Of a stretch of 64,000 nt of DNA, positions 46,482 through 58,789 are shown one piece after another (the first letter of the stretch is position 1; the number at the start of each line of letters is the position of its first letter). The position numbers and the translations under genes are program-made. Source of the DNA: CAYYJS01 sp964472315 (GTDB lineage: Bacteria > Verrucomicrobiota > Kiritimatiellia > UBA8416); assembly GCA_964472315.1 (NCBI GenBank), contig CAYYJS010000008.1, positions 1 through 64,000 of the forward strand, in the 5' to 3' direction. The notes beneath the pieces were generated by a model. The model worked only from the letters and a program-made list of their open reading frames with translations. It had not been told where the DNA came from and searched no databases.

Positions 46482-48299
46482 ATGCACGAGTATCGAACAC
46501 ACACCTGTGGCGAGCTTCGCGCCGCCGATGCGGGGAAAACGGTCAAGCTATCGGGATGGGTTTACCGCCGGCGTGACCATGGCGGGGTTTTGTTCATCGA
46601 CCTGCGCGATCACTACGGGCAGATGCAGGTGATTATCGAACCGGACAAGACGTTCTTCGAAGACTGTCAGAAGCTCAAGTCCGAGAGTGTGATCACCGTT
46701 GTCGGCAAGGTGACGATGCGGTCGGCGGAGACCATCAACCCGTCGCTGCCGACGGGCGAGGTGGAACTCGAAGCCGATTCGATGGTCGTCCAATCGGTCG
46801 CCGACCCCCTGCCGCTGCATATTTCCGGCGACGAGGACGGGCCCGAGGACCTCCGGTTGCGGTACCGATTCCTCGATCTGCGGCGGCCCCGACTGCATGC
46901 CAACATCATGCTGAGGTCACGGATCATATCGAGTCTCCGTCGGCGGATGACCGCCCATGGGTTCAATGAGTTTCAGACCCCCATCCTGACGAGTAGCTCG
47001 CCCGAAGGCGCCCGCGATTACCTGGTTCCGAGTCGTGTGCATCCCGGGAAGTTCTATGCGTTGCCCCAGGCGCCGCAGCTCTTCAAGCAGCTACTGATGG
47101 TGGCGGGGTTCGACCGCTATTTCCAGATCGCGCCGTGTTTCCGGGACGAAGACGCGCGCGCCGACCGTTCTCCGGGCGAATTCTATCAACTCGACATCGA
47201 GATGTCCTACGTCACGCAAGACGATGTGTTCACCGTGGTCGAAGACGTGGTGCACGGTGTCTTCGGCGAGTTTTCCAACTGGGACCGCGGTGCGCTGCCG
47301 TTCCCGCGGATCACCTACGCCGATGCGTTGCTCAAGTATGGTTCGGATAAACCGGATCTGCGCATCCCGATCGAGATCCGCGATGTCACGTCGCAGTTCG
47401 CGGACTCGTCGTTCAATGCCTTCCGCGGTGCGATCGACAAGGGCGGTGTGGTACGAGCCATTCCGGTCAAGGGCATTGCCGACAAGCCGCGCAGCTTTTT
47501 CGACAAGCTCATCGAGTTTGCGCAGTCCGTGGGCGCGAAGGGGTTGGCCTATCTTGTCTGGGAAGCCGACAAGGTGAAAGGTCCTTTGGCGAAGTTCCTG
47601 TCGCCGGAGCAGGTGGTACGGCTCGCCGCGACATGCGGCGTGGCGGCGGGTGATGTGGTGTTCTTCGTATGCGACCAGGCGTCCGTGGCGAACCGCATTG
47701 GCGGCGAGGTGCGCGCCAAGCTTGGGCGCGACCTTGAGTTGATCGCGCCCGACACGTTCCGGTTCTGCTGGATCGTCGATTTCCCGATGTTCGAGCTCGA
47801 TCCCGAGACGAACAAGGTGGTCTTCTCGCACAATCCGTTTTCCATGCCGCAGGGCGGCATGGAGGCATTGGAGACGCGGCCCCCGCTGGAGATCAAGGCG
47901 TACCAGTACGATATCGTCTGCAACGGCATCGAGCTGTCGAGCGGCGCGATCCGGAACCATCGGCCGGACATCATGTACAAAGCCTTCGAGATCGCCGGCT
48001 ACGCGCGTGCGACCGTGGACGAGGAGTTTGCCGGGCTGCTCAATGCGTTCCGGCTCGGGGCGCCACCACACGGCGGCATCGCGCCGGGGGTCGACCGGAT
48101 TGTCATGTTGCTGGCCAACGAGAGCAACATCCGCGAGGTGATCGCGTTCCCGATGAACCAGCGCGCGCAGGATCTGATGATGAACGCGCCGTGCGAAGTG
48201 AGCGAGAAGCAACTCCGCGAGCTTCACATCAAGCTGAACCTGCCCAAACCCGCCGTCTCCGACACGCATGCCGTCATCGACGTGAAGGATCACTCGTAA
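46482..48299 (+). CDS. aspS: Aspartyl-tRNA synthetase
   Basis: This 605-residue bacterial-type class IIb synthetase charges tRNA-Asp. The N-terminal OB-fold anticodon domain starts HEYRTHTCGELRAADAGKTVKLSG. Motif 2 contains CFRDEDARADRSPGEFYQLDIEMS. A GAD insertion domain lies in the middle. Motif 3 is GAPPHGGIAPGVDRIVMLL. The start follows GGAGCGAGAG. It converges with hisS on the opposite strand across a 77-base gap. Whether it also charges tRNA-Asn (non-discriminating type) is not decided by sequence alone. Confidence 0.97.
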   Translation: MHEYRTHTCGELRAADAGKTVKLSGWVYRRRDHGGVLFIDLRDHYGQMQVIIEPDKTFFEDCQKLKSESVITVVGKVTMRSAETINPSLPTGEVELEADSMVVQSVADPLPLHISGDEDGPEDLRLRYRFLDLRRPRLHANIMLRSRIISSLRRRMTAHGFNEFQTPILTSSSPEGARDYLVPSRVHPGKFYALPQAPQLFKQLLMVAGFDRYFQIAPCFRDEDARADRSPGEFYQLDIEMSYVTQDDVFTVVEDVVHGVFGEFSNWDRGALPFPRITYADALLKYGSDKPDLRIPIEIRDVTSQFADSSFNAFRGAIDKGGVVRAIPVKGIADKPRSFFDKLIEFAQSVGAKGLAYLVWEADKVKGPLAKFLSPEQVVRLAATCGVAAGDVVFFVCDQASVANRIGGEVRAKLGRDLELIAPDTFRFCWIVDFPMFELDPETNKVVFSHNPFSMPQGGMEALETRPPLEIKAYQYDIVCNGIELSSGAIRNHRPDIMYKAFEIAGYARATVDEEFAGLLNAFRLGAPPHGGIAPGVDRIVMLLANESNIREVIAFPMNQRAQDLMMNAPCEVSEKQLRELHIKLNLPKPAVSDTHAVIDVKDHS

Positions 48300-48376
48300 C
48301 CCGCCGGCGAGATCCACCGTGCGGATTCGTCGCGACGGAGCTTGCGGCAGGGACGGGGACTTGGGATGGACGCCGG

Positions 48377-49666
48377 TTACGGGTTGCCGAGAAGCGCGGT
48401 CAGTGCGACTTCGGTTTCGGTCCGGTCGGCGAGGACCTTGATCTTCACCGTTCCGTTGGCGACGTCGTCGGGTCCGATGAAGATGGCGCGTTGCGCGGCC
48501 GAGTTGCCCACGCGCTGGAAGAACTTCCGCGGTTTCTCGGTGCCGAGGGCCAGGTCGACGCGCTCGCCGCGGCGGCGCAGCGCGGCGGCCACGGCCATGG
48601 CGGTCATCTGCTGTTCCGGCTGCATGAAGCCGACGCCGACATCCCATGGCGTCCGTGCATCGGGCGTCTTTCCGAGGTCGGCAAGCAGTTCGGCGATCAC
48701 CACATCGCCGAAGCCGAGGCCGACGCCGGTGGCGGGCTGGCCGCCGACGGTGGCCAGCAGATTGTCATACCGGCCGCCGCCGAAAATCGCGCGCAGTTCG
48801 CCGCGTGTGTCGAAGCCCTCGAAGACGATCCCCGTGTAGTAGGCGAGTCCGCGGATGACCGAGATGTCGAAGGTCAGCATGTCGGCCAGGCCGTACGCCC
48901 GCGCGAACGACAGAAACTGCTCCAGGTTGCGGAGAGCGGCCGAGGCGGCCGGCGCGGTCAACAGTGCCGCGGCCTCGTCCAACGACCGTATGGCCAGAAG
49001 GGCAAACACCTTATCGCACGCGGCGGCGTCGAGTCGTTCGGCTACCAGCAGGGCGCGGATCTCGTCGTCGTGGATCTTGCCGCGTTTGTCCAGGGCGAGG
49101 AACGTGGCCGCATGGTGTTCGGGCGCGATGCCCAGGCCGACGAGCAGTTCGGCGAGGAGCGCCCGGGAGCTGAAGCGCACGCGGACATCGCGGCCGTCGA
49201 GCCCGAGGGCGCGCAGGGCGGCGGCGGCCGCGGCGACGATCTCGATCTCGGCGGCGGGCGACGGTTCGCCGACGATGTCAAGATTCCACTGATAGTGTTC
49301 ACGCTTCCGTCCGCGTGTCGTACGCTCGTAGCGAAAGCACTGGGCGACGGTGGACCATTTGATCGGGAAGGACAGCGCGCCCTGGCGTGCGGCCACCATG
49401 CGGGCGAGGGTGGGGGTCATCTCGGGGCGGAGGGCGAGGTCGCGTCCGCTCTTGTCCTTGAAGGCGTAGATCTGGTCGACGATCTCCTCGCCGGACTTCC
49501 GTTTGAGCAAGTCGAGGCCCTCGACGACGCAGGCATCATACTCATCGAAGCCGGCGGCACGGGCGGCTTCCCGCCATGCCGCAAAAACGGCGTTGCGGAT
49601 CGCCATGTCCTCGGGATAGAAATCGCGCATGCCGCGCGGGGGGGCCAGGGACGGTGTTTCAGCCAT
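48377..49666 (-). CDS. hisS: Histidyl-tRNA synthetase
   Basis: This 429-residue class IIa synthetase carries the usual marks: PPRGMRDFYPEDM near the start, then RPEMTPTLARMVA, motif 2 FRYERTTRGRKREHYQWNLDIVGEPSPAAEIE, the histidine-specific RGLAYYTGIVFE, and GGGRYDNL. The C-terminal anticodon-binding domain begins about residue 330. HisZ, the regulatory paralogue in ATP phosphoribosyltransferase, lacks several catalytic residues that are present here, so synthetase is favoured. It starts 12 bases after the HU stop codon and is co-transcribed with it. Confidence 0.96.
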   Translation of the reverse strand: MAETPSLAPPRGMRDFYPEDMAIRNAVFAAWREAARAAGFDEYDACVVEGLDLLKRKSGEEIVDQIYAFKDKSGRDLALRPEMTPTLARMVAARQGALSFPIKWSTVAQCFRYERTTRGRKREHYQWNLDIVGEPSPAAEIEIVAAAAAALRALGLDGRDVRVRFSSRALLAELLVGLGIAPEHHAATFLALDKRGKIHDDEIRALLVAERLDAAACDKVFALLAIRSLDEAAALLTAPAASAALRNLEQFLSFARAYGLADMLTFDISVIRGLAYYTGIVFEGFDTRGELRAIFGGGRYDNLLATVGGQPATGVGLGFGDVVIAELLADLGKTPDARTPWDVGVGFMQPEQQMTAMAVAAALRRRGERVDLALGTEKPRKFFQRVGNSAAQRAIFIGPDDVANGTVKIKVLADRTETEVALTALLGNP

Positions 49667-49678
49667 GGCGCTTGCGCC

Positions 49679-49978
49679 TCACGACGCGGTTCGGTTGGAT
49701 CCGCGCGCGATGACTTCCTTCATGAGTTTGCCGGGCTTGAAACGAACCACGTTGTGCGGCGGGATCGGAACCGGTGTTTTCGGGTTGTTGGGATTGCGGC
49801 CAATACGGGCGCCGCGCAAACAGACGTCGAATACGCCGAAGTCGCGAAACTCGACATGGTCTCCGTCGGCCAAAGCTTCCGTCACGTAGTCGAGGGTTTT
49901 CTGGACGATCGCGAAGACATCCTGTTGGATCATCCCAGTCTCTTTCGCGATTCGCACGACAAGATCACGCTTGGTCAT
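49679..49978 (-). CDS. HU/IHF-family DNA-binding protein
   Basis: The 99-residue product is a histone-like dimer subunit that bends or compacts DNA. It starts MTKRDLVVRIAKETGMIQQD and has FRDFGVFDVCLRGARIGRNP, the beta-ribbon DNA-intercalating arm with a conserved NPNNPKTP, then VRFKPGKLMKEVI. The start at 49978 is chosen because GGAGG lies six bases upstream and the frame upstream has no family similarity. It is first in a two-gene unit with hisS. The leader carries two palindromes, described separately, which could be sites for autoregulation. Confidence 0.93.
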   Translation of the reverse strand: MTKRDLVVRIAKETGMIQQDVFAIVQKTLDYVTEALADGDHVEFRDFGVFDVCLRGARIGRNPNNPKTPVPIPPHNVVRFKPGKLMKEVIARGSNRTAS

Positions 49979-49997
49979 GGCCGCCTCCGTCTCTGGA

Positions 49998-50053
49998 ATC
50001 CCCGGCGGGGATCGGTACAAAATCACCTATGCAGGCGACGCAACCAGTTGCGT
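49998..50053. promoter_or_regulatory. Two palindromes in the HU leader / secA upstream region
   Basis: ATCCCCGGCGGGGAT (49998-50012) and ACGCAACCAGTTGCGT (50038-50053) are perfect inverted repeats. A third, imperfect hairpin with the same GTTGC/GCAAC arms lies at 50109-50138. They sit in the 319-base divergent gap between HU and secA and could be operators or leader structures. Confidence 0.45.
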
Positions 50054-50086
50054 TTCCGATGCTTACGGTGGCCTGCCAACCGTGAC

Positions 50087-50115
50087 ATTTCACACGAGAC
50101 GCATGGCTGTTGCAA
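50087..50115 (-). promoter_or_regulatory. Possible promoter of HU-hisS
   Basis: On the minus strand TTGCAA, a 17-base spacer and TGAAAT, each matching the consensus at four of six positions. It would give a leader of about 100 bases that includes both palindromes. Confidence 0.3.
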
Positions 50116-50297
50116 GCGGAAACTCGTTTCCGCGGCAACTGCAGTTATGGCCGGTACGGCACTTGGGGTGGGCGCGTGTCACCGTATGGGATGCGCAGGC
50201 ACGACGTCCGCCGGCTTTTGGACTGGTTATTCGCCGGTTGCTTCCCTATCTTAGCGCCTGTTTTGCCGTACACGTTCGCCGCGAGAGGTGTGAAGAC

Positions 50298-53377
<3,080 letters not shown>

Positions 53378-53396
<19 letters not shown>

Positions 53397-55048
53397 CTCC
53401 GGGGTTCGTGCTGCGTCTGGCGGCAAGTCTGACGACCGGATTGCTGCTGGCCTGCGCGTTCCCTTTGCCGGCCGCCCTCGCGCCGATGGAAGGAGCGTCC
53501 GCCGCCTGGCTGGCGCTTGTGCCTTTGTTGATCCTGATCCGTCGGACGAGCCCTCGCGCGGCATGCGCCTGGGGCGGCTTCAGCGGGCTGGTCTTCTGGT
53601 TGGCGTCGCTGGTGTGGTTGCTTCAGTTGCGACAGACGTGGGGATACCTGCCGGTTGTCGTACTGGCGTGGGTCGCCCTTTCGGCCTGTTGTGCGCTCTA
53701 CACGGGCGCCTTCGCGGGACTCCTGTCGGCCGTCTCTCACGGAGGCGGAGACCGCGATGGGCGGCCGTTGGGGACATTGGCCGCGAACCTGCTCTTCATG
53801 CTGGCGGCACCGTGCGTCTGGGTGGCCTTCGAGTACCTGCGGGCGGTGCTCTTCACCGGTTTCCCATGGAACGCCCTCGGTGTGAGCCAGTACGGCAACC
53901 TTGCCACGGTTCAACTCGCCGCCGTTGGCGGGGTCTATGCCGTGTCGGCGCTGATCGTGTTTCTGAATGCCGCGCTGGCGGGTACGGCCCTGTCGCTCGC
54001 CGACCGTTTCAGGCGTGGCGGCTCGCACGGGCGGCGCATCCACCTCGAACTCATGCTCGGGTTGGCCGCCTGCGCCGGGTGCTGGATGTGGGGCGTCGCG
54101 ACGGTCCGGCGTGTCGAGGCTGTCGATGGGGGGGGCGTCTTGCGGGTGGCTTGCGTGCAGCCGTGCATTCCACAGCTCGCGAAATGGGATCCGGACGCCG
54201 CCGACGACACGTACCGTGCTCTGGCCGAGCAGAGCCGTTTGGCCTTGCTGGGAAATGTCGACCTGTTGATTTGGCCTGAAACCGCGGTCCCGGAGGTCTA
54301 CCGGTTCGATCCCGTCGCTGAGTCCCTTGTTCTCGGCCTGGTCACCAACGGCGTGCCCTTGCTGTTCGGGAGCATGGACGTAGACGAATCCGACGAGCCG
54401 CCGCGACTGTTCAACAGCGCCTTTCTGATCGATACGAACGGCGCGGTTGCGGCCACTTACCGCAAGCAGCACCTTGTGCCGTTCGGCGAGTATCTGCCGT
54501 TCGGGGAGCAGGTGGGGGCGATCAAACGCCTGGCGCCGCTGGGTTTTAATTGCACGCCGGGCGACGCCCCCGGCGTGTTTTCGGTCAACGGCGCGCCGGT
54601 TGCCGTGTTGATCTGCTTCGAGGATACGATTTCCGGTCTCGCGCGCCGTGCGGTGCGCGCGGGTGCGCGTGTCCTCGTAAACCTGACCAACGACGCCTGG
54701 TTCGACGGGTCCTCGGCCGCGCGGCAGCACCTGGCGCACGCCGTGTTCCGGGCCGTCGAGCATCGCGTTCCGCTGGTTCGGTGCACGAACACGGGCATGA
54801 CCGCCTTTGTGACGCCGGCCGGCCGGTTGACCCGGGCGCTGTGGGATGCCGCGAACGCCGCGCCGCTGACCGGTTTCGCCATCGGCGAGGTTTCCGTTCC
54901 GGTTCAGGCGAGCACGCCGTATACACGGGTCGGCGATTTCAGCGTCGCGATCCCCGCGCTGGTCGTGTCCGCGGGGTTGTTTGTCCTTGTCGTATCGCGC
55001 CGGAAAGACGAGAATGCACGGCCTTGGACGAACCGCAACAGGGGATAG
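53378..55048 (+). CDS. lnt: Apolipoprotein N-acyltransferase
   Basis: Lnt adds the third acyl chain to lipoproteins in the inner membrane. The 556-residue protein has several N-terminal transmembrane helices (about residues 10-210) and a carbon-nitrogen-hydrolase domain (about 230-500). Its catalytic triad is visible as Glu in LIWPETAVPE, Lys in TYRKQHLVPFGEYLPF and Cys in VLICFEDT. One more helix lies at the C-terminus (VAIPALVVSAGLFVLVV). The N-terminal coding region overlaps the end of secA. It supports the several lipoproteins seen elsewhere in the window. Confidence 0.93.
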
Positions 55049-55053
55049 TCGCC

Positions 55054-56167
55054 ATGTTTGAAGATGTACGAGTCCGCCTCGACAAGTTCCACGCGCGTCT
55101 TGCCGAAATGCGAGGTTATCTTTGACGTCGAAAAACGCACGACGGTGCTTGCCGACCTCGATGCCGATGCCGGGCGCCCGGACTTGTGGAACAACCCCTC
55201 GAAAGCGCGGGAACTGATTGCCCGCGCCAACGAACAGCGCGCCGTCCTCAAACCGTTCAAGGAACTGACCGATACCCTTGAGGAGGTTGGGATCCTGCTT
55301 GAACTGGCGGAGTCCGAGGACGATCGCGCGCAGCAGGCGCATGTCGATCGCGAGGCCGATGAGGCTCTTTCGCGCGCCGAACGGGCGTTTGCGAAGCTGG
55401 AAGTTCAGTCGCTGCTCAACGGTCCGTTGGACGCGAAGAATGCCTACCTGACGTTGCACGCGGGGGCGGGCGGCACGGAGTCGTGCGACTGGGCCGAGAT
55501 GCTGCTGCGCATGTACTCCCACTACGCCGAGGATCACGGCTTCGCGTTCGAGATTCTCGAATATCAGGCTGGCGATGAAGCGGGCGTCAAGCGTGTCACC
55601 GTCCTGGTCGGCGGCACGTACGCATATGGCTACCTGAAGGCCGAACGCGGGGTCCACCGGCTTGTGAGGATCAGTCCGTTCGATGCCAACAAGCGGCGGC
55701 ACACGTCGTTCGCGGCACTCGATGTCGTCGCCGAGATCGATGAGGATTTCGAGGTCGAAGTCGACGACGGCGATCTGCGCGTGGATACCTATCGGTCCAG
55801 CGGCGCCGGCGGCCAGCACGTGAATACGACCGACTCGGCCGTGCGCATCACACACCTGCCGACCGGTATCATCGTGGCGTGCCAGGCCGAACGGTCGCAG
55901 CATATGAACCGAGCCAAGGCGATGAACATGCTCCGTGCCAAACTGTATGAACTCAAGCTCGACGAGCAGCGTCGGGACATGGAGAAGTTCTACGGCTCGA
56001 AGGGGGAGATCGCCTGGGGCAGTCAGATCAGGTCCTATGTCCTGCAGCCGTACACGATGGTCAAGGATCATCGCACCGGCGAGGAAACGTCCAACGTCAG
56101 CCGGGTGCTCGACGGGCACATCCAGGCGTTTGTCGAGGCTTACCTGAAGCAGCGGGTGAAAAAGTAG
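55054..56167 (+). CDS. prfB: Peptide chain release factor 2, made by programmed +1 frameshift
   Basis: RF2 ends translation at UGA and UAA. The gene starts at ATG 55054 after GGGGA. After 23 codons (ending …ARLAEMRGYL) the frame meets UGA at 55123-55125 and the ribosome slips +1 to read GAC, giving a protein of about 370 residues. The second frame holds AGAGGTESCDWAEML, the RF2-specific SPF tripeptide in RISPFDANKRRH and the GGQ catalytic loop in SSGAGGQHVNTTDSAV. A shorter in-frame ATG at 55058 would give a wrong N-terminus. It follows lnt by five bases and precedes yicC by 11. Confidence 0.95.
55112..55126 (+). promoter_or_regulatory. prfB programmed +1 frameshift site
   Basis: The sequence is GAGG-TTAT-CTT-TGA-C. 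An internal Shine-Dalgarno-like GAGG precedes the slippery CTT codon, which is followed by the in-frame TGA and a C. This matches the classical bacterial prfB autoregulation site: when RF2 is scarce, the pause at UGA favours the slip and more RF2 is made. Confidence 0.93.
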
Positions 56168-56178
56168 CGGAGGCGGGT

Positions 56179-57063
56179 ATGGGAATGCGCAGTATGACCG
56201 GGTATGGGCGGGGTGAATCGACCGCGGGCGGTCTCAAGGTCGAGGTGGAATTGAGCGCCGTGAACCGCAAGCAGTTTGACCTGCGCGTGAACCTGCCGCG
56301 AACACTGGCCGTGTTGGAAGCCGGTATCGCCAAGGACGTGCACGCCGCGGTGTCGCGGGGCTGCGTCGCCGTGGCGGTCCGACTTACGGCCAACGGCTGC
56401 ACCACGGGGCGGCATGTCAAAGTCAACATGGACCTGGCGCGCAGCTATCTGAAAGCCCTGCGTGACATGCAGCGCACGCTCGGGCTGCCGGGCGAGGTCA
56501 CGCTGGACGCCATGACCCGACTGCCCGATTTGGTCGAGCTCGAAGATCTGGCCGAGGACACGAGCAAGGTCTGGCGGCTGGTCAGTCGCGCGCTCGCCTT
56601 GGCGCTGAAGGAACTGCTGGCGATGCGCGACCGTGAAGGCGCTGCGTTGCGGCGGGACCTGCGGCGTCGCTTCGAGCGGCTTCGCCGCCGGCACGGTCAG
56701 GTCGCCAAGCTCGCGCCCGATGTGCCCCGTCACTATCGGGCCTGCCTGCGGAAGCGGCTGGAGGAGGCGGGCGTCGACCTGCGCCTGGACGACGCCCACA
56801 TCCTGCGCGAAGTGGCCGTCTATGCCGACCGGTGCGACGTCTCCGAGGAGTTGGTGCGCCTCGAAAGTCATTTCGACCAGGCGGAGAGCCTGATGGAAAG
56901 TCCCGAAGCCTCGGGCCGCTCGCTCGACTTTTTGTGTCAGGAGATGCTGCGGGAGATCAACACGATCGGATCGAAGGCGAACGATGCCCGCCTGGCGCGG
57001 CACGTCATCGAGTTCAAAAGCGAACTCGAACGCGTGCGCGAGCAGATTCAGAATGTCGAGTGA
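56179..57063 (+). CDS. yicC: YicC-family endoribonuclease
   Basis: The YicC/YloC family cleaves RNA and influences small-RNA turnover. The 294-residue protein begins MGMRSMTGYGRGES, the conserved N-terminal motif, and ends EMLREINTIGSKANDARLARHVIEFKSELERVREQ, which matches the DUF1732 C-terminal domain. A ribosome site GGAGG is five bases upstream. It sits directly before gmk (six-base gap), as in many bacteria. It is basic in the centre, with an Arg-rich RRRFERLRRRHG stretch. Confidence 0.93.
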   Translation: MGMRSMTGYGRGESTAGGLKVEVELSAVNRKQFDLRVNLPRTLAVLEAGIAKDVHAAVSRGCVAVAVRLTANGCTTGRHVKVNMDLARSYLKALRDMQRTLGLPGEVTLDAMTRLPDLVELEDLAEDTSKVWRLVSRALALALKELLAMRDREGAALRRDLRRRFERLRRRHGQVAKLAPDVPRHYRACLRKRLEEAGVDLRLDDAHILREVAVYADRCDVSEELVRLESHFDQAESLMESPEASGRSLDFLCQEMLREINTIGSKANDARLARHVIEFKSELERVREQIQNVE

Positions 57064-57069
57064 CCGAGT

Positions 57070-57723
57070 ATGCCGGAGCTTCTGCCAACGCCCCTTCTCG
57101 TGGTGATGTCCGCGCCCTCGGGCGCGGGAAAGTCGACCCTCTGCCGGTACCTGCGCGAGACCTTCGGGAACCTGGCCTATTCGGTCTCGTGCACGACGCG
57201 TGCGCCACGCGGCACGGAGCGTCACGGCGAGAGCTACTTCTTCCTGAGTGACGACGAGTTCGCGCGGCGTGTGGCGGCCGGCGAGTTTCTGGAATCGGCG
57301 CTGGTGCACGGGAACCGCTACGGCACGCTGAAGGCGACCGTGCTGGAGGCCATGGGGCGCGGCGACAGCGTGCTGATGGATATCGATGTGCAGGGCGCCG
57401 CTCAGATCCGCGCCGCGTTGGGGCGCGACCCGGCGTTGCGTGTCCCGGCCGAGGGCTTCGTCGATATCTTCATCAGTCCGCCGAGCCTGGATATTTTGCG
57501 GCGACGCCTCGAAGCGCGCGGCGAGGATGCGCCCGCGACGATCGACCGCCGCCTGCGCAACGCGGAGACCGAGCTGGCTCAAGCCGGGGCGTACCGGTTC
57601 AAGGTGGTCAACGACGACTTGGCGGCGGCGCGGGACGCCGTGGCCGCCATACTCCGGCGGGAGGCCGGACGGCCCCGTCGGGGTTGCGCGGCCGCTACTG
57701 GAAGGAAGGATCGAGTGCGATGA
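57070..57723 (+). CDS. gmk: Guanylate kinase
   Basis: This kinase phosphorylates GMP to GDP. The 217-residue protein has the P-loop APSGAGKSTLC and the GMP-binding SVSCTTRAPRGTERHGESYFF. It also shows VLMDIDVQGAAQIR and the LID-region RRRLEARGEDAPATIDRRL. It ends in an Arg-rich tail. The start at 57070 follows the yicC stop by six bases. Its stop TGA overlaps the coaC start, so the pair is translationally coupled. Confidence 0.96.
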   Translation: MPELLPTPLLVVMSAPSGAGKSTLCRYLRETFGNLAYSVSCTTRAPRGTERHGESYFFLSDDEFARRVAAGEFLESALVHGNRYGTLKATVLEAMGRGDSVLMDIDVQGAAQIRAALGRDPALRVPAEGFVDIFISPPSLDILRRRLEARGEDAPATIDRRLRNAETELAQAGAYRFKVVNDDLAAARDAVAAILRREAGRPRRGCAAATGRKDRVR

Positions 57724-58265
57724 AAATACTGTTGGGTGTGACGGGGTCCATCGCCGCCTACAAAGCCGCGGAACTGGTGCGGTTGTTCCGGCGGCGGGAA
57801 TGGGATGTGCGCGTGGTCATGACGTCCGGTGCGACGCAATTCGTGACCGAACTGACGTTTCGCAGCCTGTCCCGGAACCCCGTGGCGGTCGAGATGTTCG
57901 CGCCGTCGACGGAGTGGCGCGCGGACCATATCGCGCTGCCGGAGTGGGCGGATGTGTTCGTCATCGCGCCGTGCACGGCCAATGTGCTCGCGAAACTCGC
58001 GCACGGACTTGCCGACGATCTGCTGAGCTGCATGGCGCTGGCCTGTCCGGTACCCCTGATCGTCGCCCCGGCGATGAACGACCGGATGTGGGCCCATCCC
58101 GCGACGCAGGACAACGTGGCACTGTTGAAGCGACGGGGCGTCGTCTTCGTCGAGGTTGGCGTCGGCGATCTGGCCTGCGGCTATGCCGCTCAGGGCAGGT
58201 TGGCGGCGTTGGAGGAAATCGTCGCGGCGGTTGAACGCGCGACTGCGAAAGGAGGTCAGGCATGA
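57720..58265 (+). CDS. coaC: Phosphopantothenoylcysteine decarboxylase (CoaC flavoprotein), stand-alone
   Basis: The FMN-dependent decarboxylase acts in coenzyme A synthesis. The 181-residue protein starts MKILLGVTGSIAAYKAAEL and has the active-site His in ADHIALPEWADVFVIAPCTANVLAKL and the PAMNDRMWAHPA substrate loop. It ends where the CoaC domain of bifunctional CoaBC would pass to the CoaB synthetase domain. Only a CoaC half is present here, so CoaB must be encoded elsewhere. The start overlaps the gmk stop (ATGA) and its stop overlaps the next gene in the same way. Confidence 0.9.
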   Translation: MKILLGVTGSIAAYKAAELVRLFRRREWDVRVVMTSGATQFVTELTFRSLSRNPVAVEMFAPSTEWRADHIALPEWADVFVIAPCTANVLAKLAHGLADDLLSCMALACPVPLIVAPAMNDRMWAHPATQDNVALLKRRGVVFVEVGVGDLACGYAAQGRLAALEEIVAAVERATAKGGQA

Positions 58266-58441
58266 GTCGGCGGTTGATTTTCGGACTGGTGATGATCGGG
58301 GTTACGGTTCTGATCCTGTTGCTGAACACGCAGGGCAAGGTGGCGATCAACTTCGTGTTGTTCGAGCTCACGGTGCTCAAGTCGGTCGCGTTTCTTTTCT
58401 TTCTGAGTGTCGGCGTCTTTATCGGGGCGTTGGTGCGATGA
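58262..58441 (+). CDS. LapA-like (DUF1049) small membrane protein
   Basis: This 59-residue protein has two transmembrane helices (RLIFGLVMIGVTVLILLL and SVAFLFFLSVGVFIGALV) joined by a short NTQGKVAINFVLFELTVL loop. The loop matches the V-x-F-x-L-F-x-x-x-x spacing of LapA/YciS proteins. In E. coli LapA works with LapB on lipopolysaccharide assembly. The C-terminal cytoplasmic tail is very short, so assignment is moderate. Ribosome site GGAGG; ATGA overlaps at both ends. Confidence 0.65.
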   Translation: MSRRLIFGLVMIGVTVLILLLNTQGKVAINFVLFELTVLKSVAFLFFLSVGVFIGALVR

Positions 58442-58785
58442 CCAGTCGTGCGGTCCGCGACGGCACGGTCGTGATCGCGCACGTGATGTCGGCCACGTCG
58501 TTGCCGTCGCGCGTTCGCGGGTTGCTGGGCCGTCGGCGGCTGCCGGTGCAGTCGGCGCTGCATCTCGACCCCTGCCACGCGATCCACACCTGCTGGATGC
58601 TGTTCGCGCTGGATGTGGTCTTCCTGGACCGCGACCGGGCGGTGGTGCGTATCGTACGCGGCGTCCGTCCGTTTCGCTTCGTGCTCGGCGGGCGGGGGGC
58701 GCACAGCGTGCTGGAAATGACCGCCGGGTGGTTGCCCGCGAACGCGCTGCGCGTCGGCGACCGGATTGCGCTGAACGAGGTCTGA
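58438..58785 (+). CDS. DUF192 family protein
   Basis: The 115-residue protein matches DUF192: LLGRRRLPVQSALHLDPCHAIHTCWMLF, then ALDVVFLDRDRAVVRIV and a GAHSVLEMTAGW near the C-terminus. The function of the family is not established. The start overlaps the preceding stop by four bases. It is the last gene of the secA operon; the stop is four bases from the convergent stop of the PEGA gene, with no room for a separate terminator. Confidence 0.85.
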   Translation: MTSRAVRDGTVVIAHVMSATSLPSRVRGLLGRRRLPVQSALHLDPCHAIHTCWMLFALDVVFLDRDRAVVRIVRGVRPFRFVLGGRGAHSVLEMTAGWLPANALRVGDRIALNEV

Positions 58786-58789
58786 CGCG

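Noticed and set aside
55058..56167. prfB as a simple gene starting at 55058, or as a pseudogene with an early stop
   Set aside because: The sequence around 55123 is the classic programmed frameshift site, so the 55054 start with a +1 shift is the better explanation.
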